Positions 1 through 10,495 of a DNA stretch of 64,000 bases are shown here, piece after piece. The stretch is from Cryptomeria japonica. Taxonomy: Eukaryota; Streptophyta; Pinopsida; Cupressales; Cupressaceae. The stretch's first letter is position 1. Every line of letters starts with the position of its first letter. The position numbers and the translations under genes were made by a program. The stretch is taken from positions 159,894,849 to 159,958,848 of the forward strand of contig NC_081413.1 of assembly GCF_030272615.1 (NCBI RefSeq), given 5' to 3'. Below the pieces are notes generated by a model that searched no databases, was not told the origin of the DNA, and saw nothing but the letters and a program-made list of their open reading frames with translations.

Positions 1-925
1 AAGTACCCTTCAAATATCTGAAGACTCTTTTGACTGCATCCCAATGAACTCTACCAGGATTAGACATATATCTAGAAAGTACTCCCACTGCTTGGGCAAT
101 ATCTGGTCTAGTACAGACCATAGCATACATCAAGCTTCCAACCGCACTCTGGTAAGGCACTCTGCTCATGTCTTCCATCTCCAATGGGGATGTAGGACAA
201 TCTGAAACAGATAGTTTCATTCCAACTGTAAAAGGAACACTCAATGGTCTACAATTCTGCATGTTGAACCTCTGTAACACTGAATTCACATACTTACTCT
301 GGCCTAGCCATAGCTTTCTGTTCACCCTATCTCTTCTAATTTCCATCCCAAGAATGTGCTTTGCTGCACCAAGATCTTTCATTTCAAATTTAGCAGCGAG
401 CTGAGACTTCAGTTCTGAAATCATACCTTTCCCTTTACCAATGAATAACATATCATCAACATACAATGCAATGAATAAGAAATGATCACCATCAGATTTA
501 TAATAAACACAGTGATCTGATTTAGAACGTTCAAATCCCAAACTCAACACATATGTATCAAATTTCTGGTACCACATCCTAGGACTTTGTTTGAGGCCAT
601 ACAAAGATTTCTTCAATTTACAGACCAAATTACTTTTGCCTTTCACCACATAGTGCTCCGGTTGTGTCATATAAATATCTTCCTCCAAATCACCATGAAG
701 GAAAGCAGATTTCACATCCATTTGCTCAACCTCTAAATCATAAGCAGTAGCAATAGAAAGCAAAAACCTAATGGACGTCATTTTTGCAACAGGAGAAAAT
801 ATCTCACCGTAATCAACACCCTCAACCTGAGAGTAGCCTTTTGCAACCAACCTTGCTTTATACTTCTCATTGCTTCCATCTGAACCAATCTTTTTCTTGA
901 ACACCCATTTACAACCAACAGGTTT
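1..925 (-). pseudogene. copia A reverse transcriptase and start of RNase H (partial)
   Basis: The minus-strand translation reads [11 protein letters not shown], then [54 protein letters not shown] and the catalytic box [10 protein letters not shown] (near 440-470), followed by [15 protein letters not shown] and a run toward the RNase H connection. These are the conserved blocks of copia reverse transcriptase (RVT_2 family), which copies the element RNA into DNA inside virus-like particles. The frame is mostly open here; one in-frame stop near 925 separates it from the integrase part. The two YVDD aspartates are present. RNase H is cut by the window edge. Confidence 0.93.
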
Positions 926-2450
926 TCATCCTTCAGGCAATGGTACAAGATTCCATGTATCATTCTTTTCCAAAGCTACCATTTCTTCCTCCATAGCAAT
1001 CTTCCAGGATTCTGCATCATTCATACCTAATGCCTCTTCTACAGATTTCGGTTCATCCACACTAGTATTCAGAGCAAAAATACATCTCCAATCATCAGGT
1101 GAATACCTTTTAGGTGGTTGTCTATGTCTTGTAGACCTTCGAACAATCTGAGTTGGAGGTTCTTCCTCCTCTTCTGAAGATTCAGAGCTAGATGAGCTCT
1201 CCTCAAATTCTTGCCTATCTAGGGGTCTCGATTCAACTCTTTCAGGTGTAGAAGGAAGTTGAATCACATCTTCTTTTTTAGTCTGTTCTGGCTGCAATGT
1301 AACAGAAGGAGACTTAATTTCTCTAAAAATAACACTTCTACTGTGAATTACCTTTTGTGCAATAGGGTCCCAAAGCTTGTATCCTTTCACACCATAACTA
1401 TACCCGATGAAGATACATTTCACAGCCTTGTTCTCCAACTTTGTTCGCTTCTCCTTTGGCACATGTGCATATGCCTCGCAACCAAAAACTCTAAGATGTC
1501 TCAATGAAGGCTTGTGACCTGACCATGCTTCCATAGGCGTTTTATCAACAAGAGCCGATGTAGGAGACCTATTAATCAGGTAGCAAGCAGTGGCAACAGC
1601 TTCAGCCCAAAACTTTTGTTCGAGACCAGCACCACTCAACATACTCCTAGCCTTCTCCATCAGTGTCCTGTTCATTCTTTTTGCAACTCCATTCTGCTGT
1701 GGAGAATATGGAGTTGTCTTCTACCTGTTAATTCCACAGTCTTTACAGAATCTATCAAAATCATCAGAGCAAAACTCACCGCCATGATCAGTTCTCAAAC
1801 ATTTTATTTTCTTTCCAGTCTGCAACTCAACCATTGCTTTAAATTCTTTAAAACGACTAAAAACTTCAAATTTGCACTTTAGAGTAAACCCATGTCCTTC
1901 TACTAAAATCATCAATAAATGAAACATAATATGTGGATTTTCCAATCGAAGAGACATCTACTGGACCAAACACATCAGAATGGATAAGATCCAAAACACC
2001 ACAAGTTTTATGAGAACTAGAGTAAAACTGAACGCGGTTTTGTTTTCCATAAATGCAATGCTCACAGAAATCAAAGTCAAGATTACAATCATTTAAACCT
2101 TCAACAAGGTTTTTATTTTTCAAGGTCCTTAGACCCTTTTCTCCAATGTGGCCAAGTCTCTGGTGCCATAACATAGTCTTCTCTGCAAGTAACTTTGCTT
2201 CAGACGAAAGAGCACCCTTAGGTACCCAAAAACCATTTCCATCTACTGAAGGTGAAACCTTCAAATCTTCCAGTGAAGTATCCGCAGATTTACTTTTTAT
2301 AGAAGTGCTATTACACTCAACAGTGTATGCTTCAAGCTTATACAAAGTGCCAAACCTGACACCTCTAGCAACTACCATAGCACCCTTAATCATCTTACAT
2401 CCTGCTTCAGAAAAGACTACCTGCACACCTGCATCTATTAGTTTGCTCAC
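926..2450 (-). pseudogene. copia A GAG-pre-integrase and integrase
   Basis: At 1866-2450 the minus strand holds the HHCC zinc-binding region (WHQRLGHIGEKGL, then CEHCIYGKQ), followed by the first catalytic aspartate (HSDVFGP). The second box (TDHGGEF) follows in another frame at 1721-1957. The third box reads NGVAKRMNRTLMEKARS near 1650-1690, where the usual catalytic glutamate of NGVAER is lysine. The region 926-1675 carries the C-terminal part, including the phrase HLRVFGCEAYAHVPKE and a serine/glutamate-rich linker. There is a frameshift near 1900. Copia integrase inserts the DNA copy in the host genome; the loss of the glutamate plus the frameshift argue that this copy is dead. Confidence 0.92.
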
Positions 2451-2462
2451 AGATAACAGGTT

Positions 2463-2693
2463 TCATTTTAATCCAGGGATATGCAACACACCATTAATCC
2501 TTTTTATTCTACCATCAGAAAACCTGATTCTAACTTTACCTCGACCAACAATGTCTAGATGTGAATCATCACCCAAGTACACCTTACCTCCATTAAATCC
2601 TTCATATTCAGAAAACCAATCTCTATTGGAAGTCATATGAAAAGATGCACCTGAGTCAATTAGCCAGGCATCATTACCTGCATGAGTCACCAA
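2463..2693 (-). pseudogene. copia A aspartic protease
   Basis: This stretch carries the retropepsin active-site box WLIDSGASFHMTS followed by the flap-side sequence ending in a GVLHIPGLK block, typical of copia proteases that cleave the gag-pol polyprotein. It lies between the gag zinc knuckle and the pre-integrase domain, as expected. An in-frame stop at the end (after HIPGLK) separates it from the following NLLSVSKL-type sequence, which continues in the next stretch. The catalytic D-S-G is intact. Confidence 0.9.
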
Positions 2694-2775
2694 AGCCGCA
2701 ATAAATGCATCGCCATCTTCCTTGTCGGACTCAGAATCAGAATCAAAATTTTTCTTTTTCTTCTTCTTCTTTTCT

Positions 2776-3518
2776 TCTTTGTAGTCCTTACGGATGTGAC
2801 CCGGTTTACCACAGTTCTAGCAAATGACTTTGGACTTTCCAGGAGATTTCGATCTCCCTTTGGATTTGGACTTGTCGCGCTTCTCATTCTTCTTGCCTTT
2901 CTCTTTAGGTCTTCCACGAACGGTTAGGGCTTCCTTTGAACTGATGGATACCTTCCTTCGCATCTCTTCACCGAGTAGGGCACCCACCACATCTTCAGAT
3001 TTCAAAACAACAGAAGTACTACCGATAGCCATAACAAGAGAATCCCACGAATTAGGCAAAGAACAAAGCAAGATCTGACATTTCTCCTCCTCGTCCATCT
3101 TAACACCAACGGATACTAATTGAGCCACCAACATATTGAATGCTTCCAGGTGGTCTGCAATTCATCCACCCTCTTCCATCTTCAAGGAATACAATTTCTT
3201 TCTTAAGAAAATTTGATTTAATAAAGATTTCACTTGATACATCTCACCAAGCTTAGTCCATAGCTTCTTTGCAGAGTTCTCTTCATGGACATTGATTAGA
3301 ACAGAGTCTGCCAGGCATAGTCTGATTAGACCCTTGGCTTTTCGGTCCATAACATCATACTGAGCTGCCGCAGTAGGATCTGAGGGCCTTTGGACATTCG
3401 CATCAACAGCATCCCAAAGATCTCGATCTATTAGTAGATCTTCCATCTTCAGCTTCCACATCTCAAAATTACTTCCATTAAATTTCTCCACCTCTATTCT
3501 CCTTGACGAACTCACCAT
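2776..3518 (-). pseudogene. copia A gag (capsid/nucleocapsid)
   Basis: The start MVSSSRRIEVEKFNG lies about 110 bases inside the primer site. The capsid-like region (FEMWKLKMEDLLIDRDLW, then LNQIFLRKKLYSLKM) matches the UBN2-type gag of copia elements. An in-frame stop sits between 3162 and 3134. The next part (LVSVGVKMDEEEKCQILL, then LPNSWDSLVMAIG) continues to a basic tail and one zinc knuckle near 2776-2826. The knuckle reads C-stop-N-C, GKPGHIRKD, Y, so the last cysteine is lost and a stop lies inside. The gag of element B at 40216 is collinear. Confidence 0.9.
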
Positions 3519-3627
3519 CTGAATATTCCTGCAACAAGATCAAAAAGTGTCTTCTGCACAAGCTCCCACTCAAATCTAGATTAGTTCAAAAAACCCAACT
3601 GCCCACAATTGAAACCAAAGGTGATCA

Positions 3628-3640
3628 GGCTCTGATACCA
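3628..3640 (-). promoter_or_regulatory. primer binding site of copia A (initiator tRNA-Met type)
   Basis: The minus strand reads TGGTATCAGAGCC two bases inside the LTR edge. This is the standard plant copia primer site complementary to the 3' end of initiator tRNA-Met. It fixes the element's orientation and the inner LTR boundary at 3643. Confidence 0.95.
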
Positions 3641-3642
3641 CT

Positions 3643-4534
3643 TGTAAGGAAGTAAAGTAGTGGAAACAACTTCCTACACTAACCTTGAGAGGAGGGTAAT
3701 ACAAAACTTTTTCAGATCATTACAACAGTTACAGAAAATAGAAATAGATATAATAGCATTCATACCACAACACAGTGATTTACGTGGGGAAAACCCTTTC
3801 GGGAGAAAAACCCCACCCTCCAAAAGCAGCTCAATATTTTATTCAGCAATCAAAAATAGATTACAACATACTTGCAGAGCAAGCTCTTCGTAGGAGTAGC
3901 ACTAATCAGAGATTCAGAGGCAACTCAAGCCATAGGACTCTTACACACAACCTCTATCTCACACACCTCATAAATAGGAGATACAATACAAGAAACCGTC
4001 AAACGGTATTACAAAACCATGGGCTAAAACCACCCAATAAGGTGTAGCTGACTTTATCTCCCTTCTAGATGACCTATGACATGTTAAAGCACACATCAAC
4101 ACGTGTCGCTCCCTTTTACAGCTCATTTATGTATCCGATACAAATTATTTTTCCTATTTCAGGAGTACAAACTTCCGGAGGCCATAACTTGAGAACCGGG
4201 TGTCCGATTGACGAACCGTTTGAAGCGCCGGAAAGCTCGCGAAGTGCTCTATCACCTCGTAATCCACTTCGCTGGTTACGGCCACTTTTTAGGGCGTTTC
4301 GGAGCCTCTAAAGTCCCCAAAATTAAGTTTAAATATTTTATTGCACCCTTCCAAGACGAAAACATTAATATCTTCAAAACTAGCTGTGACCTTGCGACGC
4401 AACTTTACCGGAATGCTTATCTAACCAACCAGAAGCTTTAGGGAGAGTTTCGCACCATTTCGTGCTCAAATGAAAACTTACTATAAATAGTAACCTCGCA
4501 TAAATGCAAGGTTGAGACACCATTTTTCCCAACA
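3643..4534 (-). repeat. 5' LTR of copia A (LTR-A family, 892 bp)
   Basis: On the plus strand the repeat starts TGTAAGGAAG and ends CCCAACA; in element orientation it starts TGTTGGGAAAAATGG and ends CTTCCTTACA. The same LTR occurs at 23463-24232 plus 39988-40100, at 45886-46736, and as a fragment at 59860-60113. In element orientation it carries an ACGTG-type motif (CACGTGTTGATGTG), a TATA-like CTATTTATGAG and a conserved end (ACCCTCCTCTC). The flank at 4535-4539 is TAAAG, but its partner is off the window. Confidence 0.92.
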
Positions 4535-4746
4535 TAAAGCAGTGAGCTCCTTCATTGTAATTTGATACACAATGGATATATTTTGTGGGCAACTTCGCAC
4601 TTTGGTTTTTTCTTGTTTGAGTTTTCCATGTGGAAAATCTTGGTGTTCATGTGTTTGATATGTGTTGTTGATTAATTGTTTATAGGTTGCATTAATTTTG
4701 GTTTAGACTCATTAACCCCCCTCTCATTCCTACCATGGGTTCAACA
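4535..4746 (+). repeat. truncated LTR 3' end, SIRE-like family (element E1)
   Basis: The stretch contains GTTTGAGTTTTCCATGTGG, resembling the GGGTTTTCCATGTATAAAC block of the solo LTRs at 13549 and 52609, and then ATTAACCCCCCTCTCATTCC, the family's C-rich terminal signature. It ends in TTCAACA and runs into gag sequence without a recognisable primer site. Its 5' part is missing and abuts the outer edge of LTR-A at 4534. I infer that copia A inserted here or that a deletion occurred at this junction. Confidence 0.7.
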
Positions 4747-6590
4747 ATAATCAAACTAAAGAAAGAACTAAAAAATGCTAAGGATCAGGTCGATAATGGA
4801 CTAAAAATCAAAGGTAGAAGTGAAGACTTGATGTTATGCTAAGTGTTTAGAAACAAAGAAAAAATAAAGGTGGTTTTGGTTTTGAAGATGGTGAATGTTC
4901 AAATTAATCTACTAAAAAGGATAAAGGAAATGAAAAGGTCAAGGATGATTTGAGGAACTCTAACAAGGATCCAAAGAATCACATTACAAACTAGTAGTCA
5001 AAGAATGTCAGGAAACCTCCTCTTGTTCTTTCTAGGTATTCATCTTTTATTGGTATTCATTTCTCATGCAATAAATTTGGACATAGAGCTAGTAAATACA
5101 AAAGTGAGATCATAAATCAATTCTTTTATAGAAATTGCCACTGTTGTAATAAGTTTAGACATAGAGCAAGTGAATGCAATAGTAGGTTGAATTGGAATAA
5201 TAATAATTTAGGTTTTGGCAAAGTTCTTCAATATTTCAATGGATATTGTTATGGTTGCAATTTATATGGGAACAAAGCTATTGAATGCAGCTTAAATAGG
5301 AATTATAGAAGAAGTGAGAATGGAAGATCATCACAAAAAGGTCCAGTATGTTATAGTTGTAATAATATAGGACATATTGGGTTCGAGCGAAGTGGGGGTC
5401 TTTGAACGGACTACCCTTTGGGGTTCGAGCGAATCCCCCACTTTGCTAGAACCCCCTCTTTGGAGTGAAGCACCTTTAATGCTTGTTTATGTAATTTTTC
5501 AATTATATTTGGGGGGTTTGATCGAACCCCCTTCATTCAAACCCCCCTAAAAATTGGGGGCTCGCTCAAATCCCCCTTCATTCAAACCCCCTTTTTAACA
5601 CTTCTCTGAAGCTTTCTACATTTTTTTGTAGATTTTTGGCCTTCAAACCTCTAGCTGAAGGCTAAAATGGAATGATCTTGACAACCCAAAATGTAGTATT
5701 GTAGTCCTCGATACAAGATTTCCAATGACTTTAATTTTATTACATATTGAGTTTATTATGAACTTGTTTTTTTAATTTTACCAAACATAGGTTTTTCACC
5801 AAACATGAAATTCTTTGTTCAATGCTTTGGGAAAAATAGGAAACTAATTCAATTTTTTTTTGAAAAATATCTAAGCCCCAGGTATTGATGTCTTCTTTCC
5901 AACAAAAAAAATAAAATTGAATTTCGATATATATAGGACAAGTTATGTGTTCAAACTTAAACCTATGTCTGAATTATGACTAGTCAGATTTCAAAACTTA
6001 ATAAAATGAAAAATATTGAACATATCACTATCAAACCAATTGCAAGCCCTGGATATTGATGTTACAAACCAAAATTCAAAAGAAATTATTTTTTTATCAT
6101 TTATGGAAAAAAAGTTATGCGTTTTGGGAGGCACATCACTCTTAAAAAATGTAGTTTGCTGTAAAAACTATTTTTTGAGGGAGATGGAAAAATTTTAAAA
6201 AATTCCTTCAAAAAAATTTGAAAAAAATATATATGTAATCTACAGACAAAATGCTACAAATCACTAATTTACATCATTGTCAAATTATTAATAGTTTAAA
6301 AGTTATACTTGTCGAAAGTTGAAGATTATTTTAAAATTGTTCATCTCAGTGTCAAAAGTGGCAAAAAAGTGGGAACCATTATTGTGAGTTCACCCTATTG
6401 CGAGAAACTGCATAAGAAGGAATGAGAAGGCAGCTGATCTAGAAATGAAAATTGATATCAATAAAGAGAAGGAGAAGATGAAGATGGCATGTGTAAAGAA
6501 ATAAGAAAGTAAAGATGCAAAGAAGACAAAAGATGGATCCTCACCTACTATGGGTGTTGGCCTTTCTTCTAAAAAGTGAGTTAGACAATA
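4747..6590 (+). pseudogene. E1 SIRE-like copia gag with four zinc-knuckle-like motifs, split by an insertion
   Basis: The plus strand reads a coiled segment (IIKLKKELKNAKDQ), a GLGF-type block (GGFGFEDGECS), and then four CCHC-like motifs near 5060-5400 (SCNKFGHRASK; CHCCNKFRHRASEC; CYGCNLYGNKAIEC; CYSCNNIGHI). The fourth is interrupted at 5379 by a 1016-bp insertion and resumes at 6401 with the missing cysteine in register, followed by a lysine-rich tail to about 6590. Gag with a GLGF block and several knuckles is typical of SIRE/Maximus-like copia. The minus-strand gag at 48315-49210 is a relative. Stops and frame changes are frequent. Confidence 0.75.
5380..6395. mobile_element. 1016-bp insertion of unknown class in the E1 gag, target duplication TATTG
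   Basis: The gag frame breaks inside a zinc knuckle right after GACATATTG (5371-5379) and resumes right after a second TATTG (6396-6400), so TATTG is a 5-bp target duplication around 5380-6395. The insert starts GGTTCGAGCGAAG and ends TTCACCC. Its first ~215 bases hold several variants of a GGTTCGAGCGAA motif next to runs of C or G; the rest is AT-rich with no coding sequence I recognise. Terminal inverted repeats are weak at best (GGTTCGAG against GGGTGAACTC). A small non-autonomous DNA transposon or a retroelement fragment are both possible. Confidence 0.72.
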
Positions 6591-6635
6591 TTGTTTGAAG
6601 GGGAGATCATAACAAAGATATCTTTCAACCCCTTA

Positions 6636-7608
6636 TTATGTTGAGTTTCTATCAACATGGTAGAAGTTTGGAAATTGATTTAAATAGTTTTTGAGTGGAT
6701 TTGATGATCCACAACTTCTTTGACGGTCTTTGGTGTACAATGCATCAAATTTTTGAATCATTGGGAAACCCTAAATGGCAAATATATATTATATTTTGAA
6801 AATAATTTTATGCAATTATGATTGAGGAGTTGGTGAATGTGAAGGAGAGATAGGGTGCTATTGCAGTTGATTAAAGGTATTTATTTCAAATTGTAATCTT
6901 TCAATTGTAAATTCTAGGATTATCAGTGTTCGTGATGAGGTTCGACCTGTTGTCGAGATTCATCTGTTTGTTGCTTTGGTAGATGGTCTTGTTTGGGATT
7001 TTTATGTTGTTCTCAACAAGTTTATATATAAAGAAGATATCCACTATTATATTTATGTTTTGATGAAAGAATATAATCATGGCAAGATCAACAATTATAA
7101 GAGAACTCATCTAGTTGATGGTTTGCAAAGGTTCAAATTTGATTATGTCAATCTAAGGCATATGGGGTTAAACACATGGATAAATTTTCCTATGCTTTAT
7201 GATGAATAGATGATAAAGATTGTGTTGTGCAAAATTCATGAAGATTTTCTATAGCCAGATCAAACAAACTTCATTTCCATGGAATACCTAAGGAATGTGA
7301 CTAGATTGTGCTCTACTGGAAAGCTACCAGCTTTGAAATTAGTAAAGAATGAAGAGCTGAATAGACTAATTGGAGATGTATCTAATAAGAAAGCAATTCA
7401 TATTAACAACATTGTTGATTTAGGTGTGAGGTATGTAACTATGGGCATTTCGTACAAAGTATATTTCAGAAATCGACAAGGATCATCTTCCTCTATGATA
7501 ATGTATGTGGTATATTAGATGTTGAAGGAGAATGAAGATTATTATTTATGTGAGGTTTTGAGGCATTAGCTATTGGATAACCTCTAGATGACTGAGGAGG
7601 AAATGTAT
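6636..7608 (+). pseudogene. ORF-X fragment of element E1 (unknown protein)
   Basis: Two open pieces, 6976-7209 and 7279-7518, lie in a degenerate frame that starts near 6900. The second contains STGKLPALKLVKNEELNRL and KAIHINNIVDLGVRYVTMG. These align by eye with STGEVPNLSRISKEIVNTL and AFSINNIRDLVVKLATMV in the plus-strand ORF at 49625, and the match continues to a shared 'EN.....LCE' block. I do not recognise the family. It follows the E1 gag with no protease, integrase or reverse transcriptase between, and is cut at 7608 by the start of a minus-strand LTR. Confidence 0.6.
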
Positions 7609-8771
7609 GTTGAACACTACCTGATGCTGAGAGGGGGATGAATAAACATATTATATTAAAACTTGAACAGAAAAAACTCATAATCTGTAACATATATCTA
7701 ATCATGAAAGTAAATAATCAAAGAAACACAAACATCCACACAATAACAATAGATTTTTTATGTGGGAATTTTTTTTGGGAAAAACCACGGTGAGATTCTA
7801 ACTCACAATATATATTAACCATTTTATAAAGTTTAGGCCATAGGCTGGGTAGATCACTACTTTGGAATTATAGACCAAGGCACATTTCCTTAGAGAAAGA
7901 TATAAATAAAGGAATCACACAACTAAAGATCACTTCTTACGGGAAAGATACATAACAAATGTCTAGATACACTAGAAGTAAAATATTGAATCGTATGGGA
8001 AACTAGAATCTATCAACATGTTGATAATAGTTCACAGATTAAATCTCATCTATGATAATAATACTTTTGGATCTATGTTTCACACAAAATCACACCACAA
8101 ATCAACTCATTGTTACTTATACTTCTTTGTACACCATTCTACATGTATAACCCAACTGAAACTACTCATTATATACCATCTAGATGAGCAAAATTCTTCA
8201 TAAGGTCAACCACAAATAGATGTAGCATGTATATTATAATTGGTCCAAAATAATCAATACAACAAATACCGAACACACAAAATCATGTAATGAACTACAC
8301 CATGTTGGCTCACCCTCCAAAAGGAATTCTATACACACCATACACAACCACAAGGACCCAAAATAGTACAAACCAATCTGTCTAACACAAATTCTTATTC
8401 TGGATCAAAATAATATGATCAAACCACAAAAATAGAAGTTAAGATAATATAGGGACATGATGTAATGATTTGAAACTCTTTACTAATCGATAAGACAAGA
8501 ACATGATACATTCTTCTGCATCAATTTGAACTGTATGAATTCCATATGTATACATCTCCTGATGCCAATTGAACCAAACATAACTGACATGAGCTCTGGA
8601 AATTCATCATACAAAAATGATTTACCATCTGAAACACTATCTGATCATGCACACAACATCTGAATCATATATACACAATATGTAAACATCTTGAACATAT
8701 TGCATACAACCAAACTATTTTTGAACCAGAGAGTTGACATCAATGACAACCTGAATGACATATTTGTAATA
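7609..8771 (-). repeat. 3' LTR of minus-strand element E2 (SIRE-like LTR family)
   Basis: On the plus strand this begins TGTTGAACACTACC and soon reads CTGAGAGGGGGATGAAT, the reverse complement of the ATTCACCCCCCCTCTCAG terminal signature of the LTRs at 13549, 16875, 42029 and 52609. Further in it holds TGTGGGAATTTTTTTTGGG, matching the reversed TTTTCCCA block. Its outer end at 8771 abuts a polypurine tract on the minus strand. The left edge is placed by analogy and is uncertain by about 20 bases. Confidence 0.7.
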
Positions 8772-8797
8772 ATCTCCCCCTTTGTCATTGATGTCAA
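8772..8797 (-). promoter_or_regulatory. polypurine tract of E2
   Basis: The minus strand reads ATCAATGACAAAGGGGGAGA directly before the LTR. The same arrangement (ATCAATGCCAAAGGAGGAGA, then TGTTGG) occurs at 42010-42028, and a weaker one at 52590-52608. This is the plus-strand priming site typical of SIRE-like copia elements, and it shows that 7609-8771 is a 3' LTR of an element running to the right. Confidence 0.85.
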
Positions 8798-10495
8798 CAT
8801 CTGTGCCACCAATATCTCCTTCTTAAAAAAGTAGAAAATCCAAAAGTTTCTCCCCCTTTTACATCAAAGACAAAGGGTGTGCTATACAATGAACTAACTC
8901 GCTCTATGAATAATACTTCATTAACAAAAATATTCAAGAAAATATGTACACAAAAGAAAATAAAAGACTATACCAAAAATGCTCACACATTTTGCAAGGT
9001 AGGGCATATGATGGTTTTGTGAATGCTACTCAATTTTTGTCATCTAGAGCTCAAATAAACTTCCAAAGATACCAGAATCTTGATCTATCTTTCCATATCT
9101 AGAATAAAATTGTTTTGCAACATTGCAATCTACTGCAACTAAAATAGATGCACACAAATTTTGAGAATCTTTGAGAACTTTTATCATGTTGGAGAGATGC
9201 ATAACCACAATGTATCTCAACCTATGTAAATCCTTCTTCACATGCTCTGTTTTCCCTATAAGCTCTTTCAATTGTATATGTTATTTCTTATAATCTAGCT
9301 CCCCCTTAATATTCTCATCATTCTTTAGGTCAATAGCCTTAAATCTTTCCAAAATTATGGCCTCAATAGCATCAATTTGCTTCTTAATTTTTCTCGTGGA
9401 CTCGGGCCATGAATGATAAAATTTGTAAACTTGAATCACACTGTCTACACTTTGTTCAAATATTGCAATGCAATCCTTAAGGTGAATATGAGTCTTTGCA
9501 CACTTTCTTATTAGCCATTGCAATTGATTATCTATCATCTTCTTCTCTACAACATTTGTAATCTCTATCTCAAGGCTTGAAGCTTGTCCCCTCAATTTTT
9601 CAAATAAAGCTCACATCTGGTCTTCATCACTAAAAGAGTTATCAATTTGTACATGAGGAAGATTCTCATGGAGAAACTTCAACGTTTCTTCAACTAAATC
9701 CTTAGATACATAGATTTTTTTTTGTCTCTCTCACTTTCTCCTAATTAGTCTAATCATTCTTTGAACTGGTCTCATCCTTCTTCCTTCCTTCATCCATAGC
9801 TAGCCTATCCAGTTCCTCATGTGACTTCTCAAAATTTTCTTCTACATTTACTACCTTGCAGGTATACACAATCATTTCCAACACTTCATTTATGAATTGA
9901 TCTTCAAGCTCATTCTTAGAAATACTCTTATCAACATTTTGTTGTTCAACTTTAGCCATCTTCTTTTATGTAGTAATAGAAAATTTTTCAATATGCACTT
10001 GAATATTCAGAACTATTTTTGGTTTACCTTCATCAATATTTTGATCTTCTGCTCCATTCTTTGAAACAAGAACACTCCCACTGGATTCACCAACTCTCAA
10101 TTCTTTTATTTTTCTTAGAGGAGAAGACAAATATTACACAACCTACAGAGCAACTTCTGTCGTAATATTGTTAGACTATATAACAATTTGTTTGATGTCA
10201 TTAGGATCTCCACCCACCATCAGATTCACTCTCTCCTTTTTAGAACCTTGTATGAAGAATTTGTTGGATTTGGGCTCTGGCCTATTTTCTTTTTAGCAAG
10301 AGAAGCTATTAGGAGTACTATGCCAATTTTTCCTTGTTGAGTTAACTTTTTGAAAATTTATGGGCCTTATTTGTTTTTTCTTAGTGACTTGTTCAATTAG
10401 TGAACCACCTTTTAGTCGTGTGCATTTGAGGGCTTCATTTCATTAGGTTGATAAGCCCTATGTTTAAATTCCTTTGATAATTGGTTGGTTCTTTT
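8798..10495 (-). pseudogene. E2 internal coding region before the polypurine tract (unknown, possibly ORF-X C-terminus)
   Basis: Three open pieces lie on the minus strand at 9750-9959, 9281-9595 and 9044-9271, rich in K, E, I and L and probably coiled-coil in part (ITNVVEKKMIDNQLQWL; IDAIEAIILERFKAID). No protease, integrase or reverse transcriptase motif is seen. The position, immediately upstream of a polypurine tract and LTR, is the same as that of the ORF-X C-terminal part at 51808-52377, so I infer they may be homologous, but I cannot see a convincing alignment. The region is cut at 10496 by element N. Confidence 0.45.

Larger units (their letters stand above)
1..4534 (-). mobile_element. 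Ty1/copia element A (Tork/Tnt1-like), 5' LTR to reverse transcriptase; 3' end off window
   Basis: Read on the minus strand, the order is LTR, tRNA-Met primer site, gag, protease, integrase, reverse transcriptase, which is the Ty1/copia order. The gag start (MVSSSRRIEVEKFNG) and the general layout resemble the Tork/Tnt1 lineage. The RNase H end and the 3' LTR would lie left of position 1, so no target duplication can be checked. The same family occurs as element B (23463-46736), which aligns with A in the LTR, gag, integrase and reverse transcriptase. Several frame breaks and stops make this copy non-functional. It was inserted into, or beside, the truncated SIRE-like LTR that starts at 4535. 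Confidence 0.93.

Noticed and set aside
2053-2640. 195-codon plus-strand open frame
   Set aside because: Antisense shadow of the copia A protease/pre-integrase region, which has clear motifs on the minus strand.
5379-5596. C/G-rich repeated motif considered as a CRISPR-like or tRNA-like structure
   Set aside because: Repeats differ in length and spacing, no cloverleaf can be drawn, and the setting is a plant transposon insertion.
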